Source: a bacterium
GTDB lineage: Bacteria > Armatimonadota > Zipacnadia > Zipacnadales > Zipacnadaceae
Direction: 5' to 3'
NCBI GenBank assembly: GCA_030603495.1
Contig: JAUVXR010000012.1
Coordinates: forward strand, 1 to 64,000
DNA: 64,000 bases
Shown: positions 51,516 through 60,600 of the stretch, one piece after another
Position numbering within the stretch: position 1 is the stretch's first letter
How the letters are laid out: every line of letters begins with the position of its first letter
Program-made: the position numbers and the translations under genes
Notes under the pieces: model-generated
The model's database searches: none
Told to the model about the DNA's origin: nothing
Seen by the model: only the letters and a program-made list of their open reading frames with translations

Positions 51516-52093
51516 AGGAGCATCTGCCTACCAAAGTGATGAACGAGAAAGAGTATGTTGGTGCAGTTAGCCAAGAAATCAGCGAAGCGGTGGGCAAGTT
51601 CGATCAGGGCGAACTTGCCGCGCTGGTCGAGGCCATATTGCAGGCCGATCGGGTGTTCGTCTGTGGCACCGGACGCAGCCTACTGATGTTGCAGGCCTTT
51701 GCGATGCGGCTGATGCACGCCGGCGTGGCGGCTTACGTAGTTGGGGAGACAATCACCCCGGCCATAATCCAGGGTGACTTGCTTATCGCCGGCTCGGGCT
51801 CCGGGCAGACGCAGACTACGCTGGCGATGATCCAGGCGGCCGCGGCTCGCGGTGCAGACACCGCCGTGATAACTGGCCACCGGACCTCGCCCGTGGCCGA
51901 GGCCTGTGACCTGGTCGTGGAGGTGCCCGCTCAGGTGACCGGCGATGCTGCTCTCACCACATCTGTGCAGTTGCCTGGTTCGCTGTTTGAGCAGTGCTTA
52001 CTGGTCATGGCCGATGCGCTGGTCTTGAGGCTGATGGCGCGACTGGGCACGACTATGGCCGAGATGCGCACGCGTCATACCAAACTGGAGTGA
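51512..52093 (+). CDS. SIS-domain isomerase, 6-phospho-3-hexuloisomerase-like
   Basis: 193 residues, one SIS domain: [60 protein letters not shown], and [20 protein letters not shown]. The GTGRS and 'GS.FEq.l...Dal' text matches PHI (HxlB), which converts 3-hexulose 6-phosphate to fructose 6-phosphate in the ribulose monophosphate route. No hexulose-phosphate synthase (hxlA) is nearby, so a related sugar-phosphate isomerase is possible. GTG at 51512 overlaps the protease stop (coupling); ATG at 51539 is the alternative. Confidence 0.8.
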   Translation: MKEHLPTKVMNEKEYVGAVSQEISEAVGKFDQGELAALVEAILQADRVFVCGTGRSLLMLQAFAMRLMHAGVAAYVVGETITPAIIQGDLLIAGSGSGQTQTTLAMIQAAAARGADTAVITGHRTSPVAEACDLVVEVPAQVTGDAALTTSVQLPGSLFEQCLLVMADALVLRLMARLGTTMAEMRTRHTKLE

Positions 52094-52136
52094 CCCTGCC
52101 GCTGAGCGCCAGGCTGTTATAAGGAGTGAACAGGCA

Positions 52137-53021
52137 ATGTCTGAAAGAGTGCTGAGAATCGGTCTGCCCAAGGGGAGCCTCCAGAAGGCGACCATTGACA
52201 TATTCCGCAAGGCCGGCTTCCCGATAACGGTGGATGAGCGCCAGTACAAGCCCGATTTTGACGATGACGAGCTATGGGGTGTGCTGCTGCGTGCCCAGGA
52301 GATGCCGGATTATGTGGCCGGTGGCATTCTCGACTGCGGGCTGACCGGGCTGGACTGGATTCGCGAGCGCGGCGTGGAAGAGCAGGTGGTTGAGGTCGCC
52401 GACTTGGTCTACGCTAAGCACGGCATGCGCCCGTATAAGTGGGTGCTGGCGGTACACGAGAGTTCCGATATTCAGGGGCCCGGGGAGCTCCAGGGCAAGC
52501 GCGTGGCTACCGAGTTGGTTGATGTTACTACGAAGTATCTGGCCGAGCACGGCGTGGAGGCGCAGGTCGAGTTTTCCTGGGGCGCTACTGAGGCCAAGTG
52601 CCCAAGCCTGGTAGATGCCATCGTCGAGGGCACGGAAACCGGCAGCACCCTGGCGGCGAACAATCTCAGAATAGTAGATGTCCTGTTTGAGTCGTGTACG
52701 AAATTCATCGCTAGCCGAGATGCCTGGGCGGATTCCTGGAAACGCGAGAAGATTGAGGTTATTGCGATGTTGCTCCAGGGCGCGATCGATGCCGAGTTGA
52801 AGGTGGGGCTGAAGATGAACGTGGCGCGGGAAGATCTGGACGCGGTGGTAGATGAACTGCCCGCGCTCAAGCGCCCGACTGTCTCGCCACTGGCCAACGG
52901 CGAGTGGGTAGCGATAGAGACGATTGTAGACTCGGCTCTGGTACGCCAGCTTATCCCAAGGCTGAAGGCCGCCGGCGCCCAGGGCATCATCGAGTACCCG
53001 CTCAACAAGATCATAATGTAG
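52137..53021 (+). CDS. hisG: ATP phosphoribosyltransferase, long form
   Basis: 294 residues. First step of histidine synthesis. [18 protein letters not shown] (N-terminal phosphate loop), [17 protein letters not shown], and the PRPP signature [20 protein letters not shown] (usual 'E..P.lglaD.IvDlv.TG'). The C-terminal ~75 residues ([20 protein letters not shown]... [11 protein letters not shown]) are the ACT-like regulatory domain found only in the long, HisZ-independent form and mediate His feedback. AAGGAG lies ~12 bases upstream of the ATG. Isolated from other his genes. Confidence 0.93.
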   Translation: MSERVLRIGLPKGSLQKATIDIFRKAGFPITVDERQYKPDFDDDELWGVLLRAQEMPDYVAGGILDCGLTGLDWIRERGVEEQVVEVADLVYAKHGMRPYKWVLAVHESSDIQGPGELQGKRVATELVDVTTKYLAEHGVEAQVEFSWGATEAKCPSLVDAIVEGTETGSTLAANNLRIVDVLFESCTKFIASRDAWADSWKREKIEVIAMLLQGAIDAELKVGLKMNVAREDLDAVVDELPALKRPTVSPLANGEWVAIETIVDSALVRQLIPRLKAAGAQGIIEYPLNKIIM

Positions 53022-53131
53022 CAGCTACCGGAGACCGGTATGCCCCAGACCACGCTGACGTTCATCGGTACCGACAGCGTTGTGCCACGGAGTGAAAACG
53101 ACACTACTATCCCTATCCTCGGCCGCGACGT

Positions 53132-53160
53132 TTGCCTCTGCCAACACTGTCTGCTATAAT
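53132..53160 (+). promoter_or_regulatory. Promoter of the leuB-like gene
   Basis: TTGCCT (53132-53137), 17 bases, TATAAT (53155-53160). Perfect -10, four of six at -35. The transcript would start ~53167, giving a ~37-base leader. Confidence 0.75.
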
Positions 53161-53203
53161 CGTGATGCAATTCCCTCATTATGCTGGCCGGAGAGGTCCT
53201 GCA

Positions 53204-54256
53204 ATGCACAAGATCGCTGTATTGCCCTGCGATGGAGTTGGGCCCGAGGTCGTCACCGAGGGTCTGAAGGTACTGGCGGTGGCCGCGGAAAAGTACAACG
53301 TTAAGTATGAGTTGGTCGAGTACGACATCGGTGGCGACCGCTACCTGCGTACCGGCGAGGTCCTGCCCGATTCCGTAATGGAGGAGCTAAGCCAGTGTGA
53401 TGCGATTTATCTGGGTGCAGTCGGTCATCCCGACGTGCCTCCGGGTGTCCTGGAGCAGGGCCTCTTGCTCAAGCTGCGCTTCGGCTTTGACCAGTACGTC
53501 AACCTGCGGCCGATCAAGCTCTATCCCGGTGTGGCGACGCCGCTCAAGGACAAGGGGCCTGAGGACATTGACTTCATAGTCGTCCGCGAGAACACCGAAG
53601 GCTTCTACGCCGGTACGGGTGGCCAACTGAAGAGAGGCACGCCCGACGAGGTAGCCATACAAACTGGTGTCTACACTCGCAAGGGCACCGAGCGGATAAT
53701 TCGATATGCCTTTGAGCTGGCCCGTAAGCGCGACAAGGCCAAACAAGTCACCTGTGTGGATAAGGCCAATGTGCTGACCTACGGTCACGACCTGTGGCGG
53801 CGCACCTTCGCCGAGGTAGGCGAGGAATACCCTGACATCAAGCAGGAAAACGCCTTCGTGGACGCGGTCTGCATGTGGTTTGTGAAGAACCCGGAGTGGT
53901 TTGACGTCGTAGTCACGACCAATATGTTCGGGGATATCATCACCGATCTGGGGGCAATGATCCAGGGCGGTATGGGTGTGGCGGCCTCGGGCAACATCAA
54001 CCCGGAGGGTGTCTCGATGTTTGAGCCCATCCACGGCTCAGCGCCCAAGTACACCGGTAATAACGTCATCTGTCCGATTGCAGCCATCTGTGCCGCCGGG
54101 ATGATGATGGAACATTTGGGCGAGACCGCAGCCGGAGCAGCGATCGAGAAGGCCGTGATCAGTGCGCTGGCCAGCGGCAAGCTGGGGGACTTGTCCACGC
54201 GCAGCGGCGTCAGTACAACCGAAGCCGGTGACCTGGTCGCCAGTCTGATCGAGTAG
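53204..54256 (+). CDS. Isocitrate/isopropylmalate dehydrogenase family (LeuB-like)
   Basis: 350 residues. HKIAVLPCDGVGPEVVTEGL opens the fold, RENTEGFYAGTGG is the phosphate/substrate loop, VDKANVLTYG...RRTF carries the catalytic Lys, MFGDIITDLGAMIQGGMGVA the metal Asp residues, and EPIHGSAPKYTGNN the NAD loop. Most likely 3-isopropylmalate dehydrogenase (leucine synthesis), but TGG rather than a typical LeuB 'GGiYFG' loop also fits tartrate/homoisocitrate-type paralogues. GGAGAGG sets ATG 53204. Confidence 0.85.
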   Translation: MHKIAVLPCDGVGPEVVTEGLKVLAVAAEKYNVKYELVEYDIGGDRYLRTGEVLPDSVMEELSQCDAIYLGAVGHPDVPPGVLEQGLLLKLRFGFDQYVNLRPIKLYPGVATPLKDKGPEDIDFIVVRENTEGFYAGTGGQLKRGTPDEVAIQTGVYTRKGTERIIRYAFELARKRDKAKQVTCVDKANVLTYGHDLWRRTFAEVGEEYPDIKQENAFVDAVCMWFVKNPEWFDVVVTTNMFGDIITDLGAMIQGGMGVAASGNINPEGVSMFEPIHGSAPKYTGNNVICPIAAICAAGMMMEHLGETAAGAAIEKAVISALASGKLGDLSTRSGVSTTEAGDLVASLIE

Positions 54257-54271
54257 CTATCTCGAGAGCAA

Positions 54272-56071
54272 ATGAATAACCTGGCCGGTTTTCTGACAAG
54301 CGGTGCCGTAGCACTCCCCGCAGCGGCGGTGGTCTACCTGTGGGAGCGCTGGCGGCTGTCGCGTCCGGGAGGACCGTATGCCCGGGCTGACTTCTCCGGC
54401 CTGATTCTTCTGGTGGCGCTGGCAGCTTCCTGGTGGGTATATCTGCCTACCCATCCCCAACTGGCGGGTGTACTGTTTGGCGGGGGCATCGTCTTCGTGA
54501 TAGCGGCCCTGGCTGATAACTGGCGACCCGCCTGGTGGCTGGCGATAGTGGGTGTGGTGGTGGTCGGGGCGCTGCTCAGCTATCAGGGCGTAACCGTCCG
54601 TGTGGTCAACCTGCCCTTCAGCCAGAACGACATCTCCCTGGGTTGGTTCGGGCACGTGGTGACCGTACTGTGGATGGTGATCTGCGCAGTGCTGTTTGCG
54701 CAAGCGGCCAGCATCCTGGCGGTGCCGCTGGGCGTGGCCGGGCTGGCAGCGGGCACCTTTTTCCTGGTCTGCCAGCTCCAGCCGGCGGTAACCGGCCCGG
54801 TGGCAGCCTTCGCCGCCGTGACAGTGTGTGGTGCCTGTCTGGTGCAACTGCCCTTCGCCCGGATGCTGAGCTACGCCGGAGCCACCGCGGGGGCCTATAC
54901 GATCGGTTACTTGATCGGCGCCTTGTCGGTAATGGGCGCGCTTAAGAATGCTGCCTTCCTGGTCGCCGTGCTGCCCCTGATTGTCGTCGGTGTGCCTCTG
55001 TTTGCTGCTACCTATACTTATGCCGCCGAACTGCGCCGCGGCTGGCGAGCCGTCGTCTTCACCGAGCGGCGCAGGCACCTGCATGACCTGCTGCTAAGCC
55101 AGGGCTATAGCCAGCGCCAGGTCATCGGAATACTGCTCGGCGGCACGGTTTACCTCTGTCTGCTGGCATTGCTGCTGGTCTGGATTATCAAGATAACTTT
55201 CGTGGTCAAGATCGTAGTCGTCGCGGCGACAGTGGCCTTTGGGCTGCTGTTCTTCTACACACTACTTCGGCTTCTGCCCCATGCGCCGGCTGAACAGTTG
55301 CCGCGTAGTTCGGGCCAGGTGCGCCTGCTGGGCATGCCGCTGGACCCGCTGACCCTGGATGAGGCGCTCCAGGAGGCTGAGCGTTTCCTGGTAGAAGACC
55401 GGCCTCACATGATCGTGACCCCCGATGCCTCGGCGGTGGTGCGAGCACAGCACGATAAGGAGCTGCGCCAGATTATCGAGGAGGCCGACCTGGTACCACC
55501 CGATGGCGCGGGTGTTGTTCTGGCCGCGCGGATGCTCAATCTGCCGGTGGACGTGCGCTGTGCCGGCTGTGACATGGTCGAGCAGCTCTGCCGGGCGGCC
55601 GCAAACCGGGGGCGCGCAGTCTACCTGCTTGGGGGTGAGGCGGGGGTTGCCGAGGAAGCTGCGGCCAAACTCCAGGAGCGCATTTCCGGCCTGGAGATAG
55701 CCGGCTGCCAACACGGCTATTTTACTCCCGAAGAGGAGCCAGAGATTGTCAAAGACATCCGGCAGAAGCGGCCGGGGGTGCTGCTGGTGGCCCTGGGCAT
55801 ACCTCGGCAGGAGAAGTGGATCAAGGCGCATCTGGAAGACCTGCGCGTGCCCATCTGCATCGGGGTTGGCGGGAGTCTGGACGTCATCTCCGGCCGCAAG
55901 AAGCGTGCTCCGGTCTGGATGCAGCGGGCCGGGCTAGAGTGGCTTTACCGCACCATTAAAGAGCCCCACCGCCTGCTCCGGCTGCAGGCGCTGCCCGCAA
56001 TCGTCTGGATGAGTATCCGCGAGCTGCTGCGGTCGCCGGATCTGCCGTCCGAGCCACCTCAGAATGGATGA
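54272..56071 (+). CDS. Fusion of degenerate WecA/MraY-like membrane domain with TagA/WecG glycosyltransferase
   Basis: 599 residues. Residues 1-345 contain about ten membrane helices resembling polyprenyl-phosphate sugar-phosphate transferases: GVLFGGGIVFVIAALADNWR aligns with the 'G.lDD' site and VTVLWMVICAVLFAQ...GLAAG with 'T..W.v..NA.NliDGlDGLAaG', but the catalytic Asp residues and NA..N are gone. Residues ~350-575 are a complete GT26 domain: VTPDASAVV, ADLVPPDGAGVVLAARML, VYLLGGEAGVAEE, LLVALGIPRQEKWI, GVGGSLDVISGRKKRAPVWM, LEWLYRTIKEPHRLLRL. GT26 enzymes add the second sugar (often ManNAc) to undecaprenyl-PP-GlcNAc in envelope polymer synthesis. It starts 15 bases after the leuB-like stop. 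Confidence 0.8.
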   Translation: MNNLAGFLTSGAVALPAAAVVYLWERWRLSRPGGPYARADFSGLILLVALAASWWVYLPTHPQLAGVLFGGGIVFVIAALADNWRPAWWLAIVGVVVVGALLSYQGVTVRVVNLPFSQNDISLGWFGHVVTVLWMVICAVLFAQAASILAVPLGVAGLAAGTFFLVCQLQPAVTGPVAAFAAVTVCGACLVQLPFARMLSYAGATAGAYTIGYLIGALSVMGALKNAAFLVAVLPLIVVGVPLFAATYTYAAELRRGWRAVVFTERRRHLHDLLLSQGYSQRQVIGILLGGTVYLCLLALLLVWIIKITFVVKIVVVAATVAFGLLFFYTLLRLLPHAPAEQLPRSSGQVRLLGMPLDPLTLDEALQEAERFLVEDRPHMIVTPDASAVVRAQHDKELRQIIEEADLVPPDGAGVVLAARMLNLPVDVRCAGCDMVEQLCRAAANRGRAVYLLGGEAGVAEEAAAKLQERISGLEIAGCQHGYFTPEEEPEIVKDIRQKRPGVLLVALGIPRQEKWIKAHLEDLRVPICIGVGGSLDVISGRKKRAPVWMQRAGLEWLYRTIKEPHRLLRLQALPAIVWMSIRELLRSPDLPSEPPQNG

Positions 56072-56492
56072 TAAGCCGAGTTACTCGCCTGCAAAACCCC
56101 ATTTTGCCCATATTTCCTGCCCCTTTGTGGGACGATAATCCTTGCTATAGTGCCCACTTTGCCCCACACTACCAGCCCCGTGCTCCACGTACAGTCCTTC
56201 CTTCTCTATCCCCCCACCTTCCCCTCCTACCCTACACCCCTCGGCAAGAGCACACACCCTTCACGTCAGCAGACGGAAAGAATCTGTGAAGCTACTCTCC
56301 GTCAGGGCTTGAATGACTATGCCCCGCACGTGACGAACCCCTATTCGGGACATGGGGCTACCTACCTGTGTGGTCTGGAGGTGTTTCCGGGAATCTGTCA
56401 CGCCAGACGGCAACCATCCCAGTCCATCCGGAACGCATGTGAGCAATCGTTTGGCAGGTACTTCTCAAAGAATGGGATTTGGAGCCACAAGC
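56072..56492. other. Leader region of the DUF262-HEPN pair
   Basis: About 420 bases without a credible gene. It is pyrimidine-rich from ~56160 to 56250 and more A/T-rich than upstream. A possible weak promoter, TTGTGG-N15-TATAGT, ends at ~56152. At ~56273-56304 GACGGA and TCCGTC could pair around a long loop. Composition changes here, consistent with the edge of an inserted segment, but I could not find terminal repeats or an att site. Confidence 0.35.
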
Positions 56493-57629
56493 ATGAGCAA
56501 CGATACTGACATAGCGTCACTCGACGGCAGAGCCGAATACGAACGAAAAACGGTTCGCCCCGAAGACATCGAGTTCGAGCGTATCGGGTCGGAAGAGGAG
56601 GATTACGAGAGCGCGCCTCCCACGTACGAGATCAACACCTATCCTGCGGATTTCACTCTTGAGGTGCTCTATACCAAGTGGAATGCTGGTGACATCGAGA
56701 TTCCGCGCTTCCAGCGTCAATTCGTATGGAGGCAGGTCCAAGCGAGCAAGCTCATCGAATCCTTCCTCATCGGACTTCCGGTTCCCGCTGTGTTCCTATA
56801 CACTAAAAGGACAACACAGAAGTTCCTCGTCATCGACGGACAGCAACGTTTTCGCAGCGTGTTCTACTTCTTTGACGGCTTCTTCGGTGAAGAGCAGAAG
56901 GGGAAGCGACAGGTCTTCCAGCTCAAGGGGCTTAGCAAAGATAGCAAGTACTACGATAAGACCTTCGAGGACCTCGATGAGCCAGATCGCCGTAAGCTTC
57001 ACAACTGTGTACTGCGCTCGTTTATCGTCCAGCAACTCGATCCCGCAGCAGACGATACCAGCATGTACCACATCTTCGAAAGGCTGAACACAGGCGGCAC
57101 GCTGCTCGCCAACCAAGAAATTCGTAACTGTGTGTACCGCGGCTCATTCACCGAGCTATTGCAGGTTCTTAACACGCTTCCTGAGTGGCGACGCATAGTT
57201 GGACGGGATGCCCCTGACACCCGACAGAAAGATGTGGAGTTAATCTTGCGGTTCTTTGCCCTTCTTGACACCGCCAGCTATAAGAAGCCGATGAAGGACT
57301 TTTTGAGCAAGTTCATGAAGGCCAATCGTGAGCCATCCAATAGTGTGCTCGGACAGTTTGAGGAGCTGTTCAGGGGTACATGTAAGGGTGTGGTGGACAA
57401 TATAGGAGATCGTCCCTTCCACATACGTGCGGGGCTCAACAGCGCCGTGTTTGACTGCGTGATGGTGAGCTTTGCGAACCATCGCGGCGTGATCGCAGCG
57501 GACATCAGAGAGCGGTATGACCGGCTAGTGAGCGATGATGAGTTTCTCAATAACGCGAGAAGCGGCACGACGGACGAACTGGTTCTCAGAAAGCGTTTTC
57601 GCGCCGCGAACCAGGCGTTGTTTGGGTAA
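56493..57629 (+). CDS. DUF262 (GmrSD/ParB-like NTPase) protein
   Basis: 378 residues. DUF262 motifs: IPRFQRQFVWRQVQASKLIE (~71-90), FLIGLPVPAVFLY, the catalytic LVIDGQQRFRSV (Asp115-Arg119, DGQQR), and FERLNTGGTLLANQEIRNCV. DUF262 domains use NTPs and occur in anti-phage systems (GmrSD/BrxU, SspE). Here there is no C-terminal DUF1524 HNH nuclease; the last ~100 residues are helical. It starts with GGAG 8 bases before ATG 56493. The HEPN gene follows after 9 bases, so the two form an operon. Base composition is lower in GC than the neighbouring genes, suggesting horizontal acquisition. Confidence 0.85.
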   Translation: MSNDTDIASLDGRAEYERKTVRPEDIEFERIGSEEEDYESAPPTYEINTYPADFTLEVLYTKWNAGDIEIPRFQRQFVWRQVQASKLIESFLIGLPVPAVFLYTKRTTQKFLVIDGQQRFRSVFYFFDGFFGEEQKGKRQVFQLKGLSKDSKYYDKTFEDLDEPDRRKLHNCVLRSFIVQQLDPAADDTSMYHIFERLNTGGTLLANQEIRNCVYRGSFTELLQVLNTLPEWRRIVGRDAPDTRQKDVELILRFFALLDTASYKKPMKDFLSKFMKANREPSNSVLGQFEELFRGTCKGVVDNIGDRPFHIRAGLNSAVFDCVMVSFANHRGVIAADIRERYDRLVSDDEFLNNARSGTTDELVLRKRFRAANQALFG

Positions 57630-57638
57630 TCAAGGCCC

Positions 57639-58106
57639 ATGAAAATCGCACGAATCGATGAGGGCATAAAGACCTGCGAGGAGCACCTCCGAACTTCTGG
57701 TGCGAGCGGCACCGAGATCGAAGCTTTCCTGACGCGTTATCTAACGATAGTTATGTGCGCCAGCTTTGAGGAGCACATTGAGGAACTCGTAAACAGCCGT
57801 GCGGCGGAATCGCAAGACGTGGCGTTGGCGTCCTTTGTGCGTTCTTCACTGCACCAGGTATTTCGAAGTGTGAAGACCGGCGAGATAGCAGGTCTGCTAG
57901 GGCGCTTCGGTGAAGATCACAAGACCCGGTTTCAGGACGAGATGAGCAACAACGAGCGCGTGGCCACTTTCTATAACAACATTGTGGAGAACCGCCACCA
58001 AACGACACATGGCGGCGGATTCAATCTTACTTTCCGGGAGTTGGTTGATTTCTACTCCGAGGCCCAGCTGGTTCTTGATGCGGTCGCCAGAGCACTTCAG
58101 GGATAG
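57639..58106 (+). CDS. HEPN-domain protein (RiboL-PSP/MAE_28990-like), putative RNase
   Basis: 155 residues, all-helical. The HEPN RNase motif R-x4-H is present as ENRHQTTHGGG (Arg119, His124), preceded by NNIVE and followed by FRELVDFYSEAQ, the layout of RLPH/MAE_28990-type HEPN proteins. The N-terminal half has LTRYLTIVMCASFEEHIEEL, typical of that subfamily. Such HEPN proteins cut RNA and act as toxins or effectors. The 9-base gap to the DUF262 gene suggests the two act together, DUF262 probably sensing or controlling the RNase. A weak AAGG precedes the ATG. Confidence 0.8.
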   Translation: MKIARIDEGIKTCEEHLRTSGASGTEIEAFLTRYLTIVMCASFEEHIEELVNSRAAESQDVALASFVRSSLHQVFRSVKTGEIAGLLGRFGEDHKTRFQDEMSNNERVATFYNNIVENRHQTTHGGGFNLTFRELVDFYSEAQLVLDAVARALQG

Positions 58107-58158
58107 ACCTGTCCGCCGCTCCGCTCACATCACCACCCCTCGCATCGGCACAGTCTGA

Positions 58159-59010
58159 TCAGAGCAGCTTCTGTAGTCTATCGAAGACGTCTTTGGCGAA
58201 CTGGCTGATGTACTCACCCATGTATGCGTTGATATCCAGGCTCGGGTCGGCCATGAGCGGCGTCAGGTCCATCGCAAAGATCATACTGGTAGCAACGTCC
58301 ACGCCGTGGGTGGCGTAATATGTTGCATTAGCCCTTCTTCGGCCCATCGTGGCTAGATCATACCCTTTTCCACCACATATCTGCGAGTCAAACACCCCAG
58401 TAAGCGCCGCCGCCAGGTTCTCATGCGCCGAGACATCAAGAGCAACCTTGTCCTCATCAACCATCCAGTCCAGATCTCGCCACACCTCACAGCCATACAC
58501 GCTCTGGGGGCGAGCGGCTTCCGGCAGTGCGCGCAGCGCTTGAATTGTCCTGAGCGCGACAGCAACATGGGTATCATGCTTATCGGCCAAGTTGTGAGTG
58601 TAGATAATCCTCGCTCTCGCCTGCTCGACCAGTTCCCTTATGTCCTCGGTGACCTCTTCATTCGCCGGGTCCTTCACCTCTGAACTGGGATAGTCCAACA
58701 AGGCGACTAGACTGTATTCTCCCACCATCGCCGCTTTCTTCTGTTCCACTCTTCTTACTCGCTGCATGTCCTCGTCCGAATAGTCAGCGTACAGATCGTC
58801 CCGAGGACTCCCGGCACCATCAGTCGCAATAACGCCGGAAAACCATTTCTCGTTATTGCCAAGGCACTCTAGGATACCGTGATAGGCCATTATTTCCAGA
58901 TCATCCGCGTGCGCCCCGATAGCCATGTGAGTCGTCCGGGCTAGAGCATTGTCAACAGATGTCCCATCTGTAACGAATAACTCGGTTCCTGGATTGTTCA
59001 GTTGAAGCAT
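58159..59010 (-). CDS. PIG-L family deacetylase (LmbE-like)
   Basis: 283 residues. The metal-binding AIGAHADDLEIMAYHGI (HxDD-type) and the distal HDTHVAVALRTIQAL His form the active site of N-acetylglucosaminyl (or related) deacetylases; SGVIATDGAGSPR is the family's middle block. The C-terminal ~90 residues are divergent. Probable substrate: a GlcNAc-type amide on a small molecule. GGAG 9 bases before the second ATG favours a start at 59010. It follows the ROK gene by 30 bases; together they suggest processing of an amino sugar, the kinase-like protein acting on the same or a related sugar. Confidence 0.85.
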   Translation of the reverse strand: MLQLNNPGTELFVTDGTSVDNALARTTHMAIGAHADDLEIMAYHGILECLGNNEKWFSGVIATDGAGSPRDDLYADYSDEDMQRVRRVEQKKAAMVGEYSLVALLDYPSSEVKDPANEEVTEDIRELVEQARARIIYTHNLADKHDTHVAVALRTIQALRALPEAARPQSVYGCEVWRDLDWMVDEDKVALDVSAHENLAAALTGVFDSQICGGKGYDLATMGRRRANATYYATHGVDVATSMIFAMDLTPLMADPSLDINAYMGEYISQFAKDVFDRLQKLL

Positions 59011-59040
59011 GTCAATCATCTCCGCTTAACATTGTACCGG

Positions 59041-60438
59041 TCAGACAGACGGCAAACTAGCCGCCGCGATAGCTTGACCCACCCGCCGTTCGGTCTCGTC
59101 GGGCAAATACACGTTTATCCGGTCGAGCAGATCAGGAAACTCGGCCCCCAGGACCTCGGTAGCCTTCTCCAGGATAATGTGCCCGCCTTCGCCGGAGGTG
59201 ACGCGCCCCAGGATGAGCACGTGGCGGATGTCATAGAAGTCAGCATAATGGGCGATAGCGTACCCCAAATAGCAGCCGATGGTCTCAAAGATTGGCCGGG
59301 GGCGGTCATCGCCATCCGCAAGCAGCGCCTGCACCGCGGCCAGTTGCTCAGCTGGAGTCTGAGTCTCGTCGAGCGCAATGCCAGCCGTCCGCGCCAACCT
59401 GATCACGACCTGCTGCGAAAAGTATTGCGCTCCACAACCGTAGTCCTGCGACCATTCATCCACGGCACTGTCGAGATGGAAGTCAACTGGCATGGAGGCC
59501 ACCTCGTTGAGGTCGCCGGTGATATTCCCTTCGTCGTTTACGTACCCGCCCGCCTCGCTAGAGCCCATGGCAATACCCAGGACGGCATTGTCGTTAAGCG
59601 TCATGGCGCCAGCCAAGGCCGTCACGTCGCCGTCATTAACTGCCACCAACGGGATATCGCCCCATTCCTTTTGGATATTGAGGAATATGTCCTTTATCCT
59701 GGCCTCGAAAAGGTCGGCCGGGATGCCCCGGAACAGTGAGGCGACCATCGCGCGATTGTTGATGTAGATTCCGGCAGCGCTGACGCCGATGCCGTCAACC
59801 CGGGGCATATGCGAGGCGGCCCGGCGCAACGAGTCGGTAATACCATCATAATGGTACTGAGGATCACTCTGGTTCTTGGGGTCCCAGACCACCTCCTCGC
59901 TGAAGACCGCTTCCCCTTCGATAACGGCAGCGACTTTTCGATCACTAGCGCCCAGATCCAGCCCGATACGGCAGCCGTTCAGGTGGCGCCCCAGGGCCAC
60001 GGTCTGCTCTCGGGCAGCCGGTGCCCCCTCGGGGTCGGTGATCTCCACGGTGAACGGTCTCCCGTAGACACCACTCATCAGTTCCGCGTCGAAGCTCCGA
60101 GCTCCCTCCGCGGAATAGGCCTCTCGTATGTGCTGCCCAATCTCTTCGGAGCCTCCCACGACAATCCTCCAGCCGCCCCGTTGCCACAACAGCGTTTTCA
60201 CCAGTCGTTCCACGTAGGGCAAGTTGGCCGGGGCCATAGCGGACCCCGAGGCGTAGGCCTGAGTCTCAAAGACCGAAATCAAGCCATTCTCGCGCTCCAG
60301 GCCGATCACCAGAGGCACACCCTTTCCCGAGGCTTGCACCCCGTCAACAAAGGCGTGATTGGCCAGCACAGCAGGGCGAAATTGTGGGTCAAGGGGAGGA
60401 CATATCTGCGGTGCTACTAGATTCCATCCGTTGCTCAT
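59041..60438 (-). CDS. ROK/ASKHA-family sugar kinase-like protein with N-terminal extension
   Basis: 465 residues. The first ~150 are an extra alpha/beta domain; from ~153 the ASKHA fold appears: CRIGLDLGASDRKVAAVIEG (phosphate 1), VDGIGVSAAGIYIN, PLVAVNDGDVTALAGAM (catalytic Asp in NDgD), NAVLGIAMGSSEAGGYV and a C-terminal lobe with IRHVLILGRVTSGEGGHIIL. The ROK zinc motif (CxCGxxGC) is missing. It likely phosphorylates a sugar or amino sugar. A start at 60438 follows AGGAAGCG; upstream in-frame codons lie in the promoter. It is upstream of the PIG-L gene with the promoter at 60497-60526. Confidence 0.75.
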   Translation of the reverse strand: MSNGWNLVAPQICPPLDPQFRPAVLANHAFVDGVQASGKGVPLVIGLERENGLISVFETQAYASGSAMAPANLPYVERLVKTLLWQRGGWRIVVGGSEEIGQHIREAYSAEGARSFDAELMSGVYGRPFTVEITDPEGAPAAREQTVALGRHLNGCRIGLDLGASDRKVAAVIEGEAVFSEEVVWDPKNQSDPQYHYDGITDSLRRAASHMPRVDGIGVSAAGIYINNRAMVASLFRGIPADLFEARIKDIFLNIQKEWGDIPLVAVNDGDVTALAGAMTLNDNAVLGIAMGSSEAGGYVNDEGNITGDLNEVASMPVDFHLDSAVDEWSQDYGCGAQYFSQQVVIRLARTAGIALDETQTPAEQLAAVQALLADGDDRPRPIFETIGCYLGYAIAHYADFYDIRHVLILGRVTSGEGGHIILEKATEVLGAEFPDLLDRINVYLPDETERRVGQAIAAASLPSV

Positions 60439-60496
60439 GGCTATCGCTTCCTGGTGGCGATGGGTGGTCTCGACATCTCGGAGTGCAACAAGGCTG

Positions 60497-60526
60497 AATA
60501 TATCACGCGGTTGTGTCAAGTGTCAA
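60497..60526 (-). promoter_or_regulatory. Promoter of the ROK/PIG-L operon with tandem -35 repeat
   Basis: Minus strand: TTGACA (60526-60521), 18 bases, TATATT (60502-60497). The -35 is duplicated as TTGACACTTGACAC, a 7-base tandem repeat. The second copy could be a competing site or a half-operator. The transcript would start near 60490, ~50 bases before the ATG. Confidence 0.75.
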
Positions 60527-60600
60527 GCCAGCTGTTTTGTGGCCAGCGCCGGCCTGTTGCTCGCGTATTTCAGCGGCTCGTCAGTGGGGGGAAGTTACGG

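Noticed and set aside
53026-53040. TACCGG/CCGGTA palindrome after hisG
   Set aside because: Only a 6-bp stem with no T-run; not a convincing terminator.
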